A stretch of 64,000 bases of DNA from Phytophthora sp. 'mugwort' (GCA_033558025.1 JAUCEF010000017.1:1612001-1676000); one strand, 5' to 3'; shown: positions 21,915-32,730, counted from the stretch's first letter. The notes: generated by a model from the sequence alone, not told the origin. Made by a program: numbers and translations.

Positions 21915-23103
21915 ATGAAATTCACCGTCACGACAACCAGCTCTGTCGACTACCTGCATCATGTGCTGGCACGTATCCAAAACCTTTGCGCCAAAGCTTC
22001 CGAAGAGGGTACTTCGGACAAGCATCAACAGATTCGAGTTGCCCATTGGGTGCGCAAGCTCCGCAGCCAGCCCACTTCTAACCCTACGTGGCTGAAGAGC
22101 GTGCTCGAGTACGCAAATGTGCTGCTTCAAATGCTTCTGGAACGTGTACGTATGAAGAAAAACAATACATTTGGTGTGGATAAGCGCTAAATCTTCTGTT
22201 GTTTATCAGATGATCGAGGAGCCCTTTTCGAGAATGCCACCCCAAGGGCCGTTAGCAGCGCTTCCAAGGTATCAGGTGAGACTTCACATTGGTGCCAATC
22301 TGTCGTTGTTGCATAGTAACTCATTGAGTGTGACTGAACCAAAGGTTGCACGACTAGCAAAGACGGCAAAGCAGTTCATCAATACTCGACCAACACAATT
22401 TTCATTAATGGGAACCCGCTTCAACTCGGCAAGAGAGCGACCAGAGAACAACAATTTAGCAGAAAATGTACGAGCTGTCACAGCAGTTCGGAAGATAAGT
22501 AAACAGATCCAAACCCAGGAACAAGATGATCAGTGGGAATGGCAAAGTGTCTGGAAAGGTGCATTCGACAAAATGCACGAACAATTGCAGGCAAAAACAA
22601 AGGAGACGGAGGAGCTTGCAACCGAGAACAAGGTGCGCGAGCTTTTTTTATCTTCGTATTACTTGATGCTATTTGTCTAACGATCTCTTGTAGGAGCTGC
22701 GTGCGCTCGTTGTAGGCTACACGAAAGCTCTGGAAGAAGGCGAGCGCAACCAACGCGACATGGAGACTAAGTACCTCGCTGAGATCGAAAACCTACGTGC
22801 TGTACACTCCCTTGAGCTCTCACATGTAAAAACTCGACACCGCCAACAGCTCCAAGAAGTGACTCTACAGAACGACGAGAAGCTGCTCAGCAGACGACGA
22901 GAAAATGACTACCACATTCGTCCTGCAGTCAGCAGCAATACTATGGTGCGTATATGTTTTTTTTTTTCACTTATTGTATTTAAATATTCCTGCTATTGCA
23001 ATAGACCCGAGACGACCATAACGACGCCAATGCTGACTTCCTCCAGTACATTGACGCCTTTTACTCGGCCACGCTGCACCTCACGGCGCAAAATAAAGTC
23101 TGA
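21915..23103 (+). CDS. DUF4485-like coiled-coil protein, possibly centrosomal, 311 residues
   Basis: Five in-phase exons: 21915-22145, 22210-22275, 22345-22632, 22694-22945 and 23005-23103, giving 311 residues. The N-terminus resembles the DUF4485 domain found in centrosomal proteins such as CEP112: a WVRKLRSQP...WLKSVLEYANVLLQMLLE helix pair followed by EEPFSRMPPQGPLAALPRY, a diagnostic-looking proline turn. From exon 3 on it is a continuous coiled coil (KMHEQLQAKTKETEELATENK; RAVHSLELSHVKTRHRQQLQ). The family call is from memory of the motif and is moderate. The head-to-head kinesin neighbour supports a microtubule or basal-body role, which is inference. Confidence 0.7.
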
Positions 23104-23224
23104 CGTGACACGCCGTTCACTTGAATATATATGGAGCCATACAAAAATTAAATTTTGTTTGCTGTCCGAGGTTATTGTGGTTACGGTATTGTACAATTTC
23201 GCGATAGAGACAGAGAGATCGAAC

Positions 23225-23646
23225 ATGTCGACCAAGGCTCTGCAGGGAGATCCGCGCCGTCCCGGCGACTTGCACCCGTTTGTACGCGAGCAGGTGGACC
23301 CAGACGAGGCCCCAGGCGACTGGTACGCCTTCTTCTCGCTCGTGCTGGGTTTCCTCGCCTTCATCATGAAGGTACGCATTTGTCCCTGTTTGATAGCCGT
23401 ACCTCCCCCTCATCTTTGTGACGTGTATACATGCATACTTTGCAGTGGAAGGAGCTCGCCTGGGGCTCATTGCTGCTGTGCGTGGGCTCGTTTACGAACA
23501 TGAAGTCGCAGGATATGAACACAACTCAGGTGGCCATGTCCTTCTTCTTCTCTACATCGGCCCTCGTGTCTTCCTACATGGGTGCAATGCGTCCGGGCAT
23601 GCCTATGCCCCCGTCGGCCCAGACAGTCCAAGCCCCCGCTTCGTAA
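23225..23646 (+). CDS. Asterix-type ER membrane protein (PAT complex subunit family)
   Basis: Two exons, 23225-23371 and 23446-23646, give 115 residues, near the family's usual 100-110. In animals Asterix (WDR83OS) pairs with CCDC47 to chaperone membrane proteins with polar transmembrane segments during insertion at the ER. Visible features are the conserved soluble start with PGDLHPF and DPDEAPGDWYAFFSLVLGFL, then two or three hydrophobic helices (FFSLVLGFLAFIM; WGSLLLCVGSFTNM; VAMSFFFSTSALVSSYMG), and the intervening SxTNMK segment typical of the family. The gene begins 122 bp after the DUF4485-like gene, on the same strand. Confidence 0.85.
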
Positions 23647-23875
23647 GCTTCGAGGAAGTTATAAGGAAATTATACCAGCAGAACTCAAGGTGATGGGTAG
23701 TTGGCTATCTGCTGTAAGAATGGAAAAGAGCCGAGGAGTTTTGGGAATCTGTTATTGTTTTACTGTGGCAATTATATTGACTTCCTGGACATGTATCAGG
23801 AGGTAACGGCCAGTGGTGGAAATGGGCTATTTAGAACGGACCATTTTTTGACTGTAAAAGTTCGTGCTGGACGCA

Positions 23876-26800
23876 ATGACTATTGAAGTGTATCCCGAGA
23901 GCATAAGAGACGAAGCCGCTCGCACGAAGGAGACGCCACGTGAAGCTGGAGATGGGTACCAGAATACCAACCACGAGACTGGCGGCGTGTTACCTCAGAA
24001 GCTGATGAAGCGACCGCGAGGGCCACCGCCAGTTAAGATGCTCACCACGTCGACTGCACCAGTGACACGGATCTTGCCACCAATTGGGGCAGCAAGTACT
24101 AGCATACCTTCGACCATGACACTGGAAGACAAGCAGCAACGGCAGATGCACTCGTTCGTGCGTAACTTTCTCGCGGCGGGGGAAAGCGGACGCTTCCAGC
24201 AGGTGATTGACCTGCAGCAGCATGGAATTGACACGGGAATCACCGTCACAGACGCAACGCTGCAAGAAGTTGTGCTTACGGTGCCGAATCTGCGTGGATT
24301 AAACCTTTCTGGCTGTTCGCATATCACAGATGCCGGGCTCTGGGCGGTGGCACGGCATTGCCAGGCCCAACTCGATACGATTTATCTAGCCCAGTGCGAA
24401 AAAGTGACCGAGCTTGGCTTGCGTCTTCTCGCTCATAACTGCAAACTTGTACTGGTCGATCTCAGCGACTGTCCGCAACTCAATGATGCCGCCTTACAGA
24501 CGTTGGCTGCTGGCTGCTGGATGATTGAGACGTTCATAATGAAGCGGTGTCGAGGTGTTTCCGATGCTGGTATCGTCAAAATCGCCCAATGCTGCAAAGA
24601 CTTACGCCATCTCGATGTTTCCGAGTGCTCCCGGCTCGGTGAATACGGTGACAAAGCGCTCCTAGAAATCGGAAAGTGCTGCCCAAAGCTTCGTGTGTTG
24701 GATCTCTTTGGCTGTCAGCATGTGCATGATCCAGGGGTCCGTGCCGTCGCGAACGGCTGCCCATTATTGACCACACTCAGACTTACCGGCTGCCGCGACG
24801 TCAGTAGTGTCGCTATTCGTGCATTAGCGCAGCAGTGCACACAGCTGGAGGTTCTCTCACTCTCTAGTTGCATCAAGACGACGAATAATGATCTCGAATC
24901 ACTCGCGGTCAACTGCCCACGTCTTACGTGGCTTGACATCAGTGGTAGTCCGAATATTGACGCACGTGGTGTGCGTGCACTAGCCCAAACGTGCACCTCT
25001 CTAACGTATTTGAGTTTGGCAGGATGCCAGCGCGTGGGAGATGCTGCACTGAGTGAACTGACCGGCGGAGGAGCTGGAGGACTTACAAAGTCTTTAGGAG
25101 AACTCTCACTCGCAGGTTGTCCACGTGTCACGGAAGCCGGCGTTGACACGCTCACTACCGTTTGTACAAACCTTATTACTCTTAACCTCACGAGCTGCAA
25201 GCAGATAGGCAGAACATTCCTCCAGAAACTTATTGCTAGGCTCGAGTTTGTGCAATGGGCCGTAAGTTTCTTCGGCTTCGAGCCACTACCGAATGCCGCC
25301 GAGCTTTGTCGCCAACGCGATCTTCGCTTCTTACAGCTACAAAGTGCTATTAAAATCCAATCGGCGATGCGCGGGTGTCTTGCTCGTGGTGGCCTATGGC
25401 AGGCGAAACTCAAGTTTGTGGAGCGAAGGATCTTACCCAAAATTCAAGCGCGGGTGCGTGGGGTCTTGGTGCGGAAGCGGATGGCAGCACAGAAGCAGTA
25501 TCAACTCGAAGATCATGCGGCACAATTAATTGGACGAGCCTATCGTGACTTGCAGCTACGGCGGGTCTTAGCACGTGCCAAGCGGGTTCGACAAATTAAG
25601 GAGCACGAAGAGGAAGCGGCTCTTATTTTCCAGAAGATTTTCCGTGGCTATCGTGATCGCCAACTCGTAGCGAAGATGCGAGATGACATTTATTGCGAGC
25701 AGCAGCTCCAAGCTCGAGTGTTAACCATGCAGAACTTGGCAGCCACAAAGCTGCAACGTGCTTACCGAGGGCATCGTGGGAGGTCGGATGCCGCAATGCT
25801 GCGCTCTATTAAGGACGCTAAGCGCCTTCAGCATGAGCAAGAAATTCGTTCCGCAGCGTACATTCAACGCGTGTATCGAGGCCACAAAGGACGAAAGATT
25901 CGAGCTCAACGTCTTGCGCAGTTGTTACACCAGCAACACCGTCATGAGGGTGCCATTCAGCTACAAAAAGTGTTCCGTGGTCACCGCGCTCGACGACACG
26001 CAGTCATTTTGCGGACGGAAGCAACTGAGCTGCGGATTCTCAACGCTGCTCTAACGATTCAAAGGTACTGGCGAGGCATTCGTGACAAACATTTGGCCGC
26101 TCTGCTGATCGGATTAATCAAGTTGCGTGGCCGTGAAAACGAGGCCGCGCACTCGATCCAAGCCGCTTATCGTATGCATGCGTCCCGTGGATTCATGAAG
26201 GCGATGAAGTTGGCTTTAACGGCACAGTTAAGACGCGTGGAAGCCGCAACAGATATTCAACGCCTGGTACGAGGTCATCGTGGACGAGCGGAGGCGGAGC
26301 TTGTGAGAGAATTGCAACGCTTCCGTCACCAAGCAAGACCCTTATTCGCGAAAGAAGCACGCTTACAGACACTCGTGGACGACTTGAATGATAAAGTACA
26401 AGAGATGCAATGCAAGATTACGAGCGATGAAGCCGAAGAGCGTTCGTTGACGCTCGAACTCGAGAAAACGCTTCAGATTAAGACAAAGTTTCACGACTCG
26501 AGCCGTATCACCGGAACGCCTCAACGTTACCTGACGCAGTACCTTCAAGTTCAGCTTGCGGACCAGCTACGAGCAAAGCGAACCGAGATCGCGCTTGATG
26601 AACGTGCCTTCGAGACGTTGTCGACCATTCTGAGCGACACTCAGAAACAGTTGCGAGGCGTTAGGCGAGAACTCGAACCGTTAACTGAGGGGGTCATCAC
26701 GAAAACTCGCGAAAACCGAGTGAAAAGGCTTCAAGATAAGGTTCGGCACGAGCGCCACGCGGCAATTGCAATTCAGAAAATGTTCCGGGGCTTCCGCGTA

Positions 26801-28261
26801 CGCTCAGCGGTACGAGAGGGTGGGAACTGCTGGATTCAAATGCTGTCGCCTGATGAATGTCGCCCTTATTTCTACAATGCGCTGACTGGTGCTACGCGGT
26901 GGCATCGACCATTAGCAATGGACATTTTTGAAGATCAATTTGTGGAACCCATGACGGAATCTACTGAAACACCTGCACCAGCAGCACAGAACATTGTTGC
27001 ACAATCTCACAGTAGCCACCGCATTCCTTCTGATCGGCAAAATATCAATGGGGAAAGACAGCAAAGTTGTCGTTGCAACTGGTACGAAGCTTTTGACGAG
27101 AAGGTTCAAGCCCCGTACTATTTCAACAGTCAAAGCAAGGAATACCAATGGGATAAACCCGATACTATCGAAAACGCCTACTTCACCGACAGTCAGACGT
27201 CTCGAAAGCGGCAGGAATGGCTCCAAGAGCAACTGCAAGACCCTGAGGCCCTGATAGCAACTACACTGGTCCGTTTACCAAAGTTAGGCCCGTGGGAAAG
27301 GCGTAAGGACCCACTAACGGAGTACATTTTCTTCTATCATCCATCGACAGGTGTGATCAAAGCATCACTGTCACCTCGAAGTGTCCATCTATCGCTTGGA
27401 GACTCGACTATGAACTCGCGCCGTTCAGCTCGCAGCGTGGGAACCTCTCGGTCGCTTCATTGGCAGTATCGATATGGTCACGAATACGATGCTGACGGGA
27501 AACTTGTCACGAGCTCGAGACCTCATTCACGACCTATTTGGACTGAGCACACCGATCTAGATAACGGCATGATCTACTACTACAACGCTCTGACCAATGA
27601 ATACCGATGGGAAAAACCGGAAGACTTTGATGTTAGCTATGAAACTTTCGCTAGCGGACGCAGTGCGAGCACCTCCGCTCGTAAATGGTTCGAGATGGCT
27701 CACCAAAAGGTTAATGATGATGGTAGTAGCTCTCTCACAAGTCGTTCATCCAAGTCGCGCGTCCTTGGCAAGAAGTGGGTCGAACTGATCGATCCCGAGA
27801 CACACAATACGTACTATTACAATGAAGTGACAGGCGAATCGAGGTGGTCCCTCTCGCCTCGCAGTGCTCGTGACACGTCCGACACAGAAGATCAAATCTC
27901 CTTAGCTCTATTCACACAAGTGAAGCAGCTTCGGGAGTCTCCGGTACCATATTCGTCACGAGACCAGCATATGAACTGGTTGGAAGCAGCCATTACTGAC
28001 AAAGACTGGAAAAAGGCTGATGCGATTGTCCAGCAGATTTTCATCCGTGAGCAGAGCCAGGTGGTGGCCGAGCGAAAGGCTCGAGAGGAAGATGCGATAT
28101 TATCTGCACTATTAAGCCGGGTGGCGGAGAGCAATCGTTTTGTCGAGCATACATTGGATCCTTGGGTTGAGTGTCGAGACGAAAATAATGGTGCCATGTA
28201 CTACTACAACCAAGTAACAGGGGAGGCAAGCTGGAACAAACCCTCAACAGCGTCGAGCTGA
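23876..28261 (+). CDS. Giant LRR-IQ-WW scaffold protein, 1,461 residues
   Basis: The long single exon starts at the first ATG of the frame (23876). After a Pro-rich head, residues about 110-460 are AMN1/FBXL-type leucine-rich repeats with regular cysteine-LRR spacing (LRGLNLSGCSHITDAGL, LVLVDLSDCPQLNDAAL). Then come many IQ motifs (residues about 490-820, IQxxxRGxxxR pattern), calmodulin-type light-chain sites, and a coiled coil (LQTLVDDLNDKVQEMQCKI). Another IQ follows, and about six WW or WW-like modules (for example WTEHTDLDNGMIYYYNALT, WVELIDPETHNTYYYNEVT, WVECRDENNGAMYYYNQVT). No F-box was recognised. The protein should bind calmodulin-like and proline-rich partners; the cellular role is unknown. 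The stop at 28259-28261 may be bypassed by an additional exon (see 28324). Confidence 0.85.
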   Translation: MTIEVYPESIRDEAARTKETPREAGDGYQNTNHETGGVLPQKLMKRPRGPPPVKMLTTSTAPVTRILPPIGAASTSIPSTMTLEDKQQRQMHSFVRNFLAAGESGRFQQVIDLQQHGIDTGITVTDATLQEVVLTVPNLRGLNLSGCSHITDAGLWAVARHCQAQLDTIYLAQCEKVTELGLRLLAHNCKLVLVDLSDCPQLNDAALQTLAAGCWMIETFIMKRCRGVSDAGIVKIAQCCKDLRHLDVSECSRLGEYGDKALLEIGKCCPKLRVLDLFGCQHVHDPGVRAVANGCPLLTTLRLTGCRDVSSVAIRALAQQCTQLEVLSLSSCIKTTNNDLESLAVNCPRLTWLDISGSPNIDARGVRALAQTCTSLTYLSLAGCQRVGDAALSELTGGGAGGLTKSLGELSLAGCPRVTEAGVDTLTTVCTNLITLNLTSCKQIGRTFLQKLIARLEFVQWAVSFFGFEPLPNAAELCRQRDLRFLQLQSAIKIQSAMRGCLARGGLWQAKLKFVERRILPKIQARVRGVLVRKRMAAQKQYQLEDHAAQLIGRAYRDLQLRRVLARAKRVRQIKEHEEEAALIFQKIFRGYRDRQLVAKMRDDIYCEQQLQARVLTMQNLAATKLQRAYRGHRGRSDAAMLRSIKDAKRLQHEQEIRSAAYIQRVYRGHKGRKIRAQRLAQLLHQQHRHEGAIQLQKVFRGHRARRHAVILRTEATELRILNAALTIQRYWRGIRDKHLAALLIGLIKLRGRENEAAHSIQAAYRMHASRGFMKAMKLALTAQLRRVEAATDIQRLVRGHRGRAEAELVRELQRFRHQARPLFAKEARLQTLVDDLNDKVQEMQCKITSDEAEERSLTLELEKTLQIKTKFHDSSRITGTPQRYLTQYLQVQLADQLRAKRTEIALDERAFETLSTILSDTQKQLRGVRRELEPLTEGVITKTRENRVKRLQDKVRHERHAAIAIQKMFRGFRVRSAVREGGNCWIQMLSPDECRPYFYNALTGATRWHRPLAMDIFEDQFVEPMTESTETPAPAAQNIVAQSHSSHRIPSDRQNINGERQQSCRCNWYEAFDEKVQAPYYFNSQSKEYQWDKPDTIENAYFTDSQTSRKRQEWLQEQLQDPEALIATTLVRLPKLGPWERRKDPLTEYIFFYHPSTGVIKASLSPRSVHLSLGDSTMNSRRSARSVGTSRSLHWQYRYGHEYDADGKLVTSSRPHSRPIWTEHTDLDNGMIYYYNALTNEYRWEKPEDFDVSYETFASGRSASTSARKWFEMAHQKVNDDGSSSLTSRSSKSRVLGKKWVELIDPETHNTYYYNEVTGESRWSLSPRSARDTSDTEDQISLALFTQVKQLRESPVPYSSRDQHMNWLEAAITDKDWKKADAIVQQIFIREQSQVVAERKAREEDAILSALLSRVAESNRFVEHTLDPWVECRDENNGAMYYYNQVTGEASWNKPSTASS

Positions 28262-28323
28262 GCCAACAACTAAACGGGACCGACATCAACATTACTAAAC
28301 CAATGGTAAGAGATACAGGACAG

Positions 28324-28387
28324 CATTGGTAGAACGTATTACTACGAGGCGACGACTGACGAGGCAATATGGTCAAAACCTACATAG
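28324..28387 (+). CDS. Possible alternative last exon of the LRR-IQ-WW gene
   Basis: Downstream of the annotated stop a short frame reads IGRTYYYEATTDEAIWSKPT then stop, clearly the core of another WW-like module. A GT-AG intron from 28252 to 28323 (72 nt) would join it in frame to the upstream exon and remove the 28259 stop. Without that splice it is a decayed remnant of a further repeat. The donor gtcgag is weak, so the two endings cannot be separated from sequence alone. Confidence 0.4.
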
Positions 28388-28467
28388 CATCGATAAATAA
28401 TTTCAGGCAGGAACTATAACAAGTTTATTCATCAGTACATGTCTGCGTCAAAATTACTCACAAGGAC

Positions 28468-30099
28468 TCATTGTTCCAGTCCGCCTACGCAGACCATCTT
28501 CGTCTCCTGGTACTCCTCCAAGCCCACGAACGAACCCTCACGTCCAAGTCCGGACTGCTTTACACCGCCGAACGGAGCCTGCACGTTCGAGATTACGCCC
28601 GTGTTCACACCGATCATACCACAGTCCAGAGCAGCAGCAACACGCCACGTGCGAGACAGGTTCTGAGAGAAAAAGTAGCCGGCAAGACCAGCCTCCGTTC
28701 CGTTAGCCATCTCGATGACCTCCTCCTCTGTAGAGAACTTGAATAGCGGCACAACAGGCCCGAAAATTTCCTCGCTCCATACACGCATTGTGTTGTCGAC
28801 GTGGGCCAACACAGTGGCTTCGTAGAAGTTGCGCCCGATGTCACTGCGCTTGCCACCAACTAGAGCCGTCGCGCCATTCGTGACAGCATCCTCCACAAGC
28901 TCCATTGTCTTCAGGAAGGCATTGGGACCAATCAGCGGGCCAAGATTGACACCTTCCTCGCGCGGTGGGCCCATCTTGAGTTTCTTGACGCGTTCCACGA
29001 GCTTGGCCGCGAATTCGTCGTAAATGCTGGTATGGATGAAGATGCGGTTGCTGCACACGCACGTCTGGCCGGTGTTGCGGAACTTGGAGGCCATCAGGCC
29101 GTCCAGAGCTTTGTCGAGGTCGGCGTCTTCGAACACAATGAACGGGGCATTTCCACCGAGCTCGAGCGATACGCGCTTCACGGTCTCCGCCGACTGCTCC
29201 ATCAGCAGCTTGCCAACACGAGTTGAGCCCGTGAACGAAATCTTGCGCACGTCACGGCTACTCGTCATAGCCCCGCCAACCTCGGCCGCCTTGTCATTGG
29301 GAGACGGGACCACGTTAATGACACCGGGTGGGATGCCGACGTCCTCGGCCAGCTTGGCGAGGGCCAAGGCGGACAGCGGCGTCTCAGCCGCAGGCTTCAC
29401 CACAGCCGTGCATCCAGCCGCCAGACACGGGCCCAGCTTGCGGGTGATCATGGCCAGGGGGAAGTTCCAGGGTGTGACGATACCGCAGACGCCCACGGGC
29501 TCCTTGATAGCCATGATCTTGTGGTCAGGCGCTGACGTGGAGGGCAGGAAGCCGCTCGAGTGCATGATCTCGTGCGCGTAGAAGTCGATGAAGCCAGCGG
29601 CGTAAGCCACCTCACCCTTCGCCTCGGGCAGCGGTTTGCCGCTTTCCACAGAGGCGATGACGGCTAGATCTGCCGTATTAGCCACGATGGCGGCGTGCCA
29701 TTTCTTAAGCAGCACGGAGCGGGCTGCGGGCGTGGTATTTCGCCACTTCTTCTGGGCCGCTAGCGCCGCTGCGATGGCCTCGTTTGTCTCGACGTGGCCC
29801 ATGTTAGCGACGCGCGCAATCTCCTTGTCAGTGGAGGGGTCTACGACGGCAAAGTGCTTGTTAGAGTGGGCCTCGATCCACTTGCCGTTGATGAAGCCCG
29901 CCGACTGGATGAGCTCCTTGTTGTGCAGCTCGGTGTGAAAGAAGCGGCGCGAGGCCAAGGCGGCGGTAGGCAGCACGGTATGGCGGATCTTGGACGACAG
30001 CATATCGAGGATAAAGTGGCGACTAGCTGCGCTTGAGCTTGGCGGGGTAAGTTCGAGAATGAGCGCGGAGTTGCTGTTTGAAGGGTGTTTGTTGAACAT
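28468..30099 (-). CDS. Succinate-semialdehyde dehydrogenase, mitochondrial
   Basis: The enzyme oxidises succinate semialdehyde to succinate with NAD(P)+, the last step of the GABA shunt. The single exon gives up to 543 residues. The catalytic general base is Glu314 in SLELGGNAP and the nucleophile is Cys347 in NTGQTCVCSNR; GSTRVGK, TPWNFPLAM and the terminal FGGVKQSGLGREGS...EYQETK also match class I SSADH. The first ATG at 30099 gives a 32-residue hydrophilic lead. An in-frame ATG at 30003 starts a classic presequence (MLSSKIRHTVLPTAALASRR), so that start may be the true one. The gene converges on the LRR-IQ-WW gene. Other ALDH families are less likely given the ELGGNAPFIVF and C-terminal signatures. 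Confidence 0.92.
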   Translation of the reverse strand: MFNKHPSNSNSALILELTPPSSSAASRHFILDMLSSKIRHTVLPTAALASRRFFHTELHNKELIQSAGFINGKWIEAHSNKHFAVVDPSTDKEIARVANMGHVETNEAIAAALAAQKKWRNTTPAARSVLLKKWHAAIVANTADLAVIASVESGKPLPEAKGEVAYAAGFIDFYAHEIMHSSGFLPSTSAPDHKIMAIKEPVGVCGIVTPWNFPLAMITRKLGPCLAAGCTAVVKPAAETPLSALALAKLAEDVGIPPGVINVVPSPNDKAAEVGGAMTSSRDVRKISFTGSTRVGKLLMEQSAETVKRVSLELGGNAPFIVFEDADLDKALDGLMASKFRNTGQTCVCSNRIFIHTSIYDEFAAKLVERVKKLKMGPPREEGVNLGPLIGPNAFLKTMELVEDAVTNGATALVGGKRSDIGRNFYEATVLAHVDNTMRVWSEEIFGPVVPLFKFSTEEEVIEMANGTEAGLAGYFFSQNLSRTWRVAAALDCGMIGVNTGVISNVQAPFGGVKQSGLGREGSFVGLEEYQETKMVCVGGLEQ

Positions 30100-30601
30100 T
30101 CCGAAGGTTTTGTATAGAAGTACGTCAGCAGACCCACTTTTGTACTACCCATTTTAGCGCGTACGCTCGCATCTTTTACCCATATGTATCGTTTTTGCGA
30201 GGTTGCTGTGACGCGCTTGCTGTCGGCCAATGGCATCCGAGGTCTTACCTTTTTACGCCCACATCCATGCCATGCATCACTTGGGAGCGTACCGAATATG
30301 CTGTGCTCTCGGTGCTGGGCATTGCGCGTTGGTCGTCTGCTCTGCTGGACCTCTTTTCAATGTAGCCGGAGTTCACCCTGCCAACACAGTTCATATTCGC
30401 CGAGGGTCTACTGTACTACCGGTGCGTAAATGCAACGAGGTGCGTAAAGAGTAACGTGTCACTCTTCAGAAATGCCATCGACATAGCGGGTACGCTGTAG
30501 TTGCTTTTAGAATTGTGGGTTCTACTTAAAAATCCCATGCACTGTTGGTTAAATGAACCGCCGGTGAATCGTCGGACCTATGCAAAAGAATATAATTCAG
30601 G
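30100..30601. other. Upstream flank of SSADH, no gene seen
   Basis: Short ORFs on the plus strand (30184-30454) show no domain or codon signal. This is the last stretch before the repeat-rich block begins. Confidence 0.5.
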
Positions 30602-30980
30602 CTATTTGAGGCGACTGAACTTCACCCATTTGCAAAGCACCATCGACATGTCCTCTGGGACCAAAGCTCCTAAATAAGCAAAGGCGTGAGTGTCGAGCTC
30701 GACCAAATCAATCCACCACCAATGCCCTTTTCCACGAGCATCAACCCAAATTTCACGCGTAGACACTTCCCACGACTGCGCTATTGGCAGAAACGAAATG
30801 AATGAGTTGCTCCACAAAGGCAACCCTAAAAATGAAACACCGCCGACGAAATCCCCACTTGTAAGAACGACAGGGGCCGCAACACCACAAGCAGCAACGC
30901 CACGGGCAAGAGCTTGACAGGCAAAACCATCACTAGCATGAGCACCTGCACCGCAGACTTCACTTGCAACAGCGCAACAG
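30602..30980 (-). pseudogene. Fragment resembling a metallo-phosphatase (purple acid phosphatase-like)
   Basis: A minus-strand frame without a start codon reads ACQALARGVAACGVAAPVVL then TSGDF, PLWSNSF and later GKGHWWWIDLVELDTHAFAY before a stop at 30602. The SGD followed by a P-L-W-S-x-S-F block, and the later ELDTHAF where purple acid phosphatases have a metal-ligand region, suggest that family, but the GNHD section expected between them is missing. I read it as an internally deleted 3' fragment. This rests on motif resemblance alone and could be wrong. Confidence 0.3.
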
Positions 30981-32289
30981 CAGAAAGCTCAAAAGACCAG
31001 GTGTCAGGCCGAGCACGGCGTGCCGGTCAGCACGCCTAGGCCATCACCCCACGGGCATACTGACCGAGCACGCCAGCGGCCTATGTAGCAAGCCACCATG
31101 CTCGAGCTGTCTTGGACGGCCAGGACGTGCAGGGCAGGCAGCCGCCGAAGGTACGTACTTGATGCGTACCTGCATAAACAAATTTAGGAAAAAAGGAAAC
31201 GTTGCTTACATTTAGGTTAAGTATATAGAAAAGAAAAAAGAAGCTTACCCAGTAAGGGAGCGCATGGAGATCACGAGGTGCTTCCATGAGCGCATGCATG
31301 TCGTAGCTAGCAAAAAAACAAACAAACAAATATAATCATTCCAAAACGTGCGTCGTTCCCCACAAGTCCAAGCCTACCTGCTTCCTCTGCCGCACTGTAA
31401 GTATCTAGCCGCCCCGACATCAGGAGCGCACACCGTCAAGTGTGAAGTTCTCAACGAAGATGCCACGGGGAAGACGTTCACCAGCACCGCAAGCTTGAAT
31501 CCACCATGAACAACACAACAAACTAACGCCCTTCGAGAGGTTCCTTCAGTAAAGACGTCAAACAGGGAGCAGCCATATCTTAACCAATTGGATGCCAGCA
31601 TCTATTGTCCGGCGGTTCAGTCAATCGTCCGCAATCGGCAAATTTTGGCGGAATTCACAATATACATCTTACCCACGTAAACTTTCAAATAAAATACAGC
31701 AACTCACCGTACGCTCTATTCACAACGCTTTAGCGCTAAGGTACGAGCAAACCAATCAACTTTGAAGACGACAGGAAGTAGGCTGTCGCGAATACTCGTT
31801 AATGCTCCGCACAGAGAGGTCTGTCAAACGCTTGTCAACGTTCATCCCTCCGTATAATCAGAAACTGACATTATTTTTATTCACCCTTTGCCTATAATGA
31901 AATGACGGATATGGGCATCAGGTGGCGTTAGATACTTCTAAGTGACATTAATGTACCTCATTGCAAAACGAAAACGTTGCCTACAATATGTATCCATCCA
32001 CCTGAATAACAAAATACCCCCCCCCCCGCGATTTTCTATTGTGTAGGCGAAACTCGATGTTACTACGGAATGGAGGATCCAGCAATAAGCGCTTCACGGC
32101 AACGTTTGCAATCACGGGCGAGGGCTAGTTTCTCCAGCCGCACATCTTGTTTTCGACACGTAAGAACAAGCATAAATACCCCGCCTGGTATTTTTGGCTG
32201 ATGTGAGTAGGATAGGAATGTGAGACGATGACATTCTAGTTGCCCATGCGGAGAATGTGGTCTATGCCCGAAAGGAGACGCAGTTATAT
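30981..32289. other. Non-coding or heavily decayed sequence
   Basis: No ORF of note and no recognised domain on either strand. A run of about ten C lies at 32020-32031. Several frames look like broken coding sequence (around 31430-31700) but with stops every 20-40 codons and no family I can name. Confidence 0.4.
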
Positions 32290-32730
32290 CGAGAGCCAGC
32301 TCTCTATATGATCAACTCTTACAGATTTCAGGTCAAGTTGGCAGATCCGAAGCGCATAGAGCCCTAAAATATCTTCGTAAGGCTGGTCCCACACAACCTT
32401 ACTAACCTGCTGCAGCCGCTGGACGTCGCTGTTCACCGCAGCTACCAGGAATACTATGGTCGAAGTACAACGACTACATCAGCTTAGTGTTACGGAATTC
32501 TTCTCTACAGGCCAAGCCCGGTAATACCAAGATGTTCACCTACGCAAACGTGGCTCAATGAACCCTCGACTGGATCGCCACCCAGTTTGCGATCGACATA
32601 AAGTAGGCGTTCAGCCTGTCTGGTATCGTCCTCGAGGACGACTTTAAGATGGACATGTTGCATTCTCCTTCAAACGGGCTTCTCAGGTCTAACCCCGACA
32701 ACACATTTCAAATCAGCGCCTTGTAAATGA
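32290..32730 (+). pseudogene. Decayed pogo/Tigger-like DDE_1 transposase fragment
   Basis: DDE_1 transposases cut and paste DNA elements ending at TA sites. Here the C-terminal part of the catalytic domain is visible: [17 protein letters not shown] matches the family's hallmark of hydrophobics followed by TxxLQPLD. Then, after a one-base shift near 32460, [14 protein letters not shown] continues in another frame, with in-frame stops at about 32570 and 32603, and AFSLSGIV further on resembles the helical tail. Neither an N-terminal DNA-binding domain nor inverted repeats were found, so it is a dead 3' fragment. Confidence 0.6.

Noticed and set aside
29024..29581. 185-codon plus-strand ORF
   Set aside because: Antisense shadow of the succinate-semialdehyde dehydrogenase gene.
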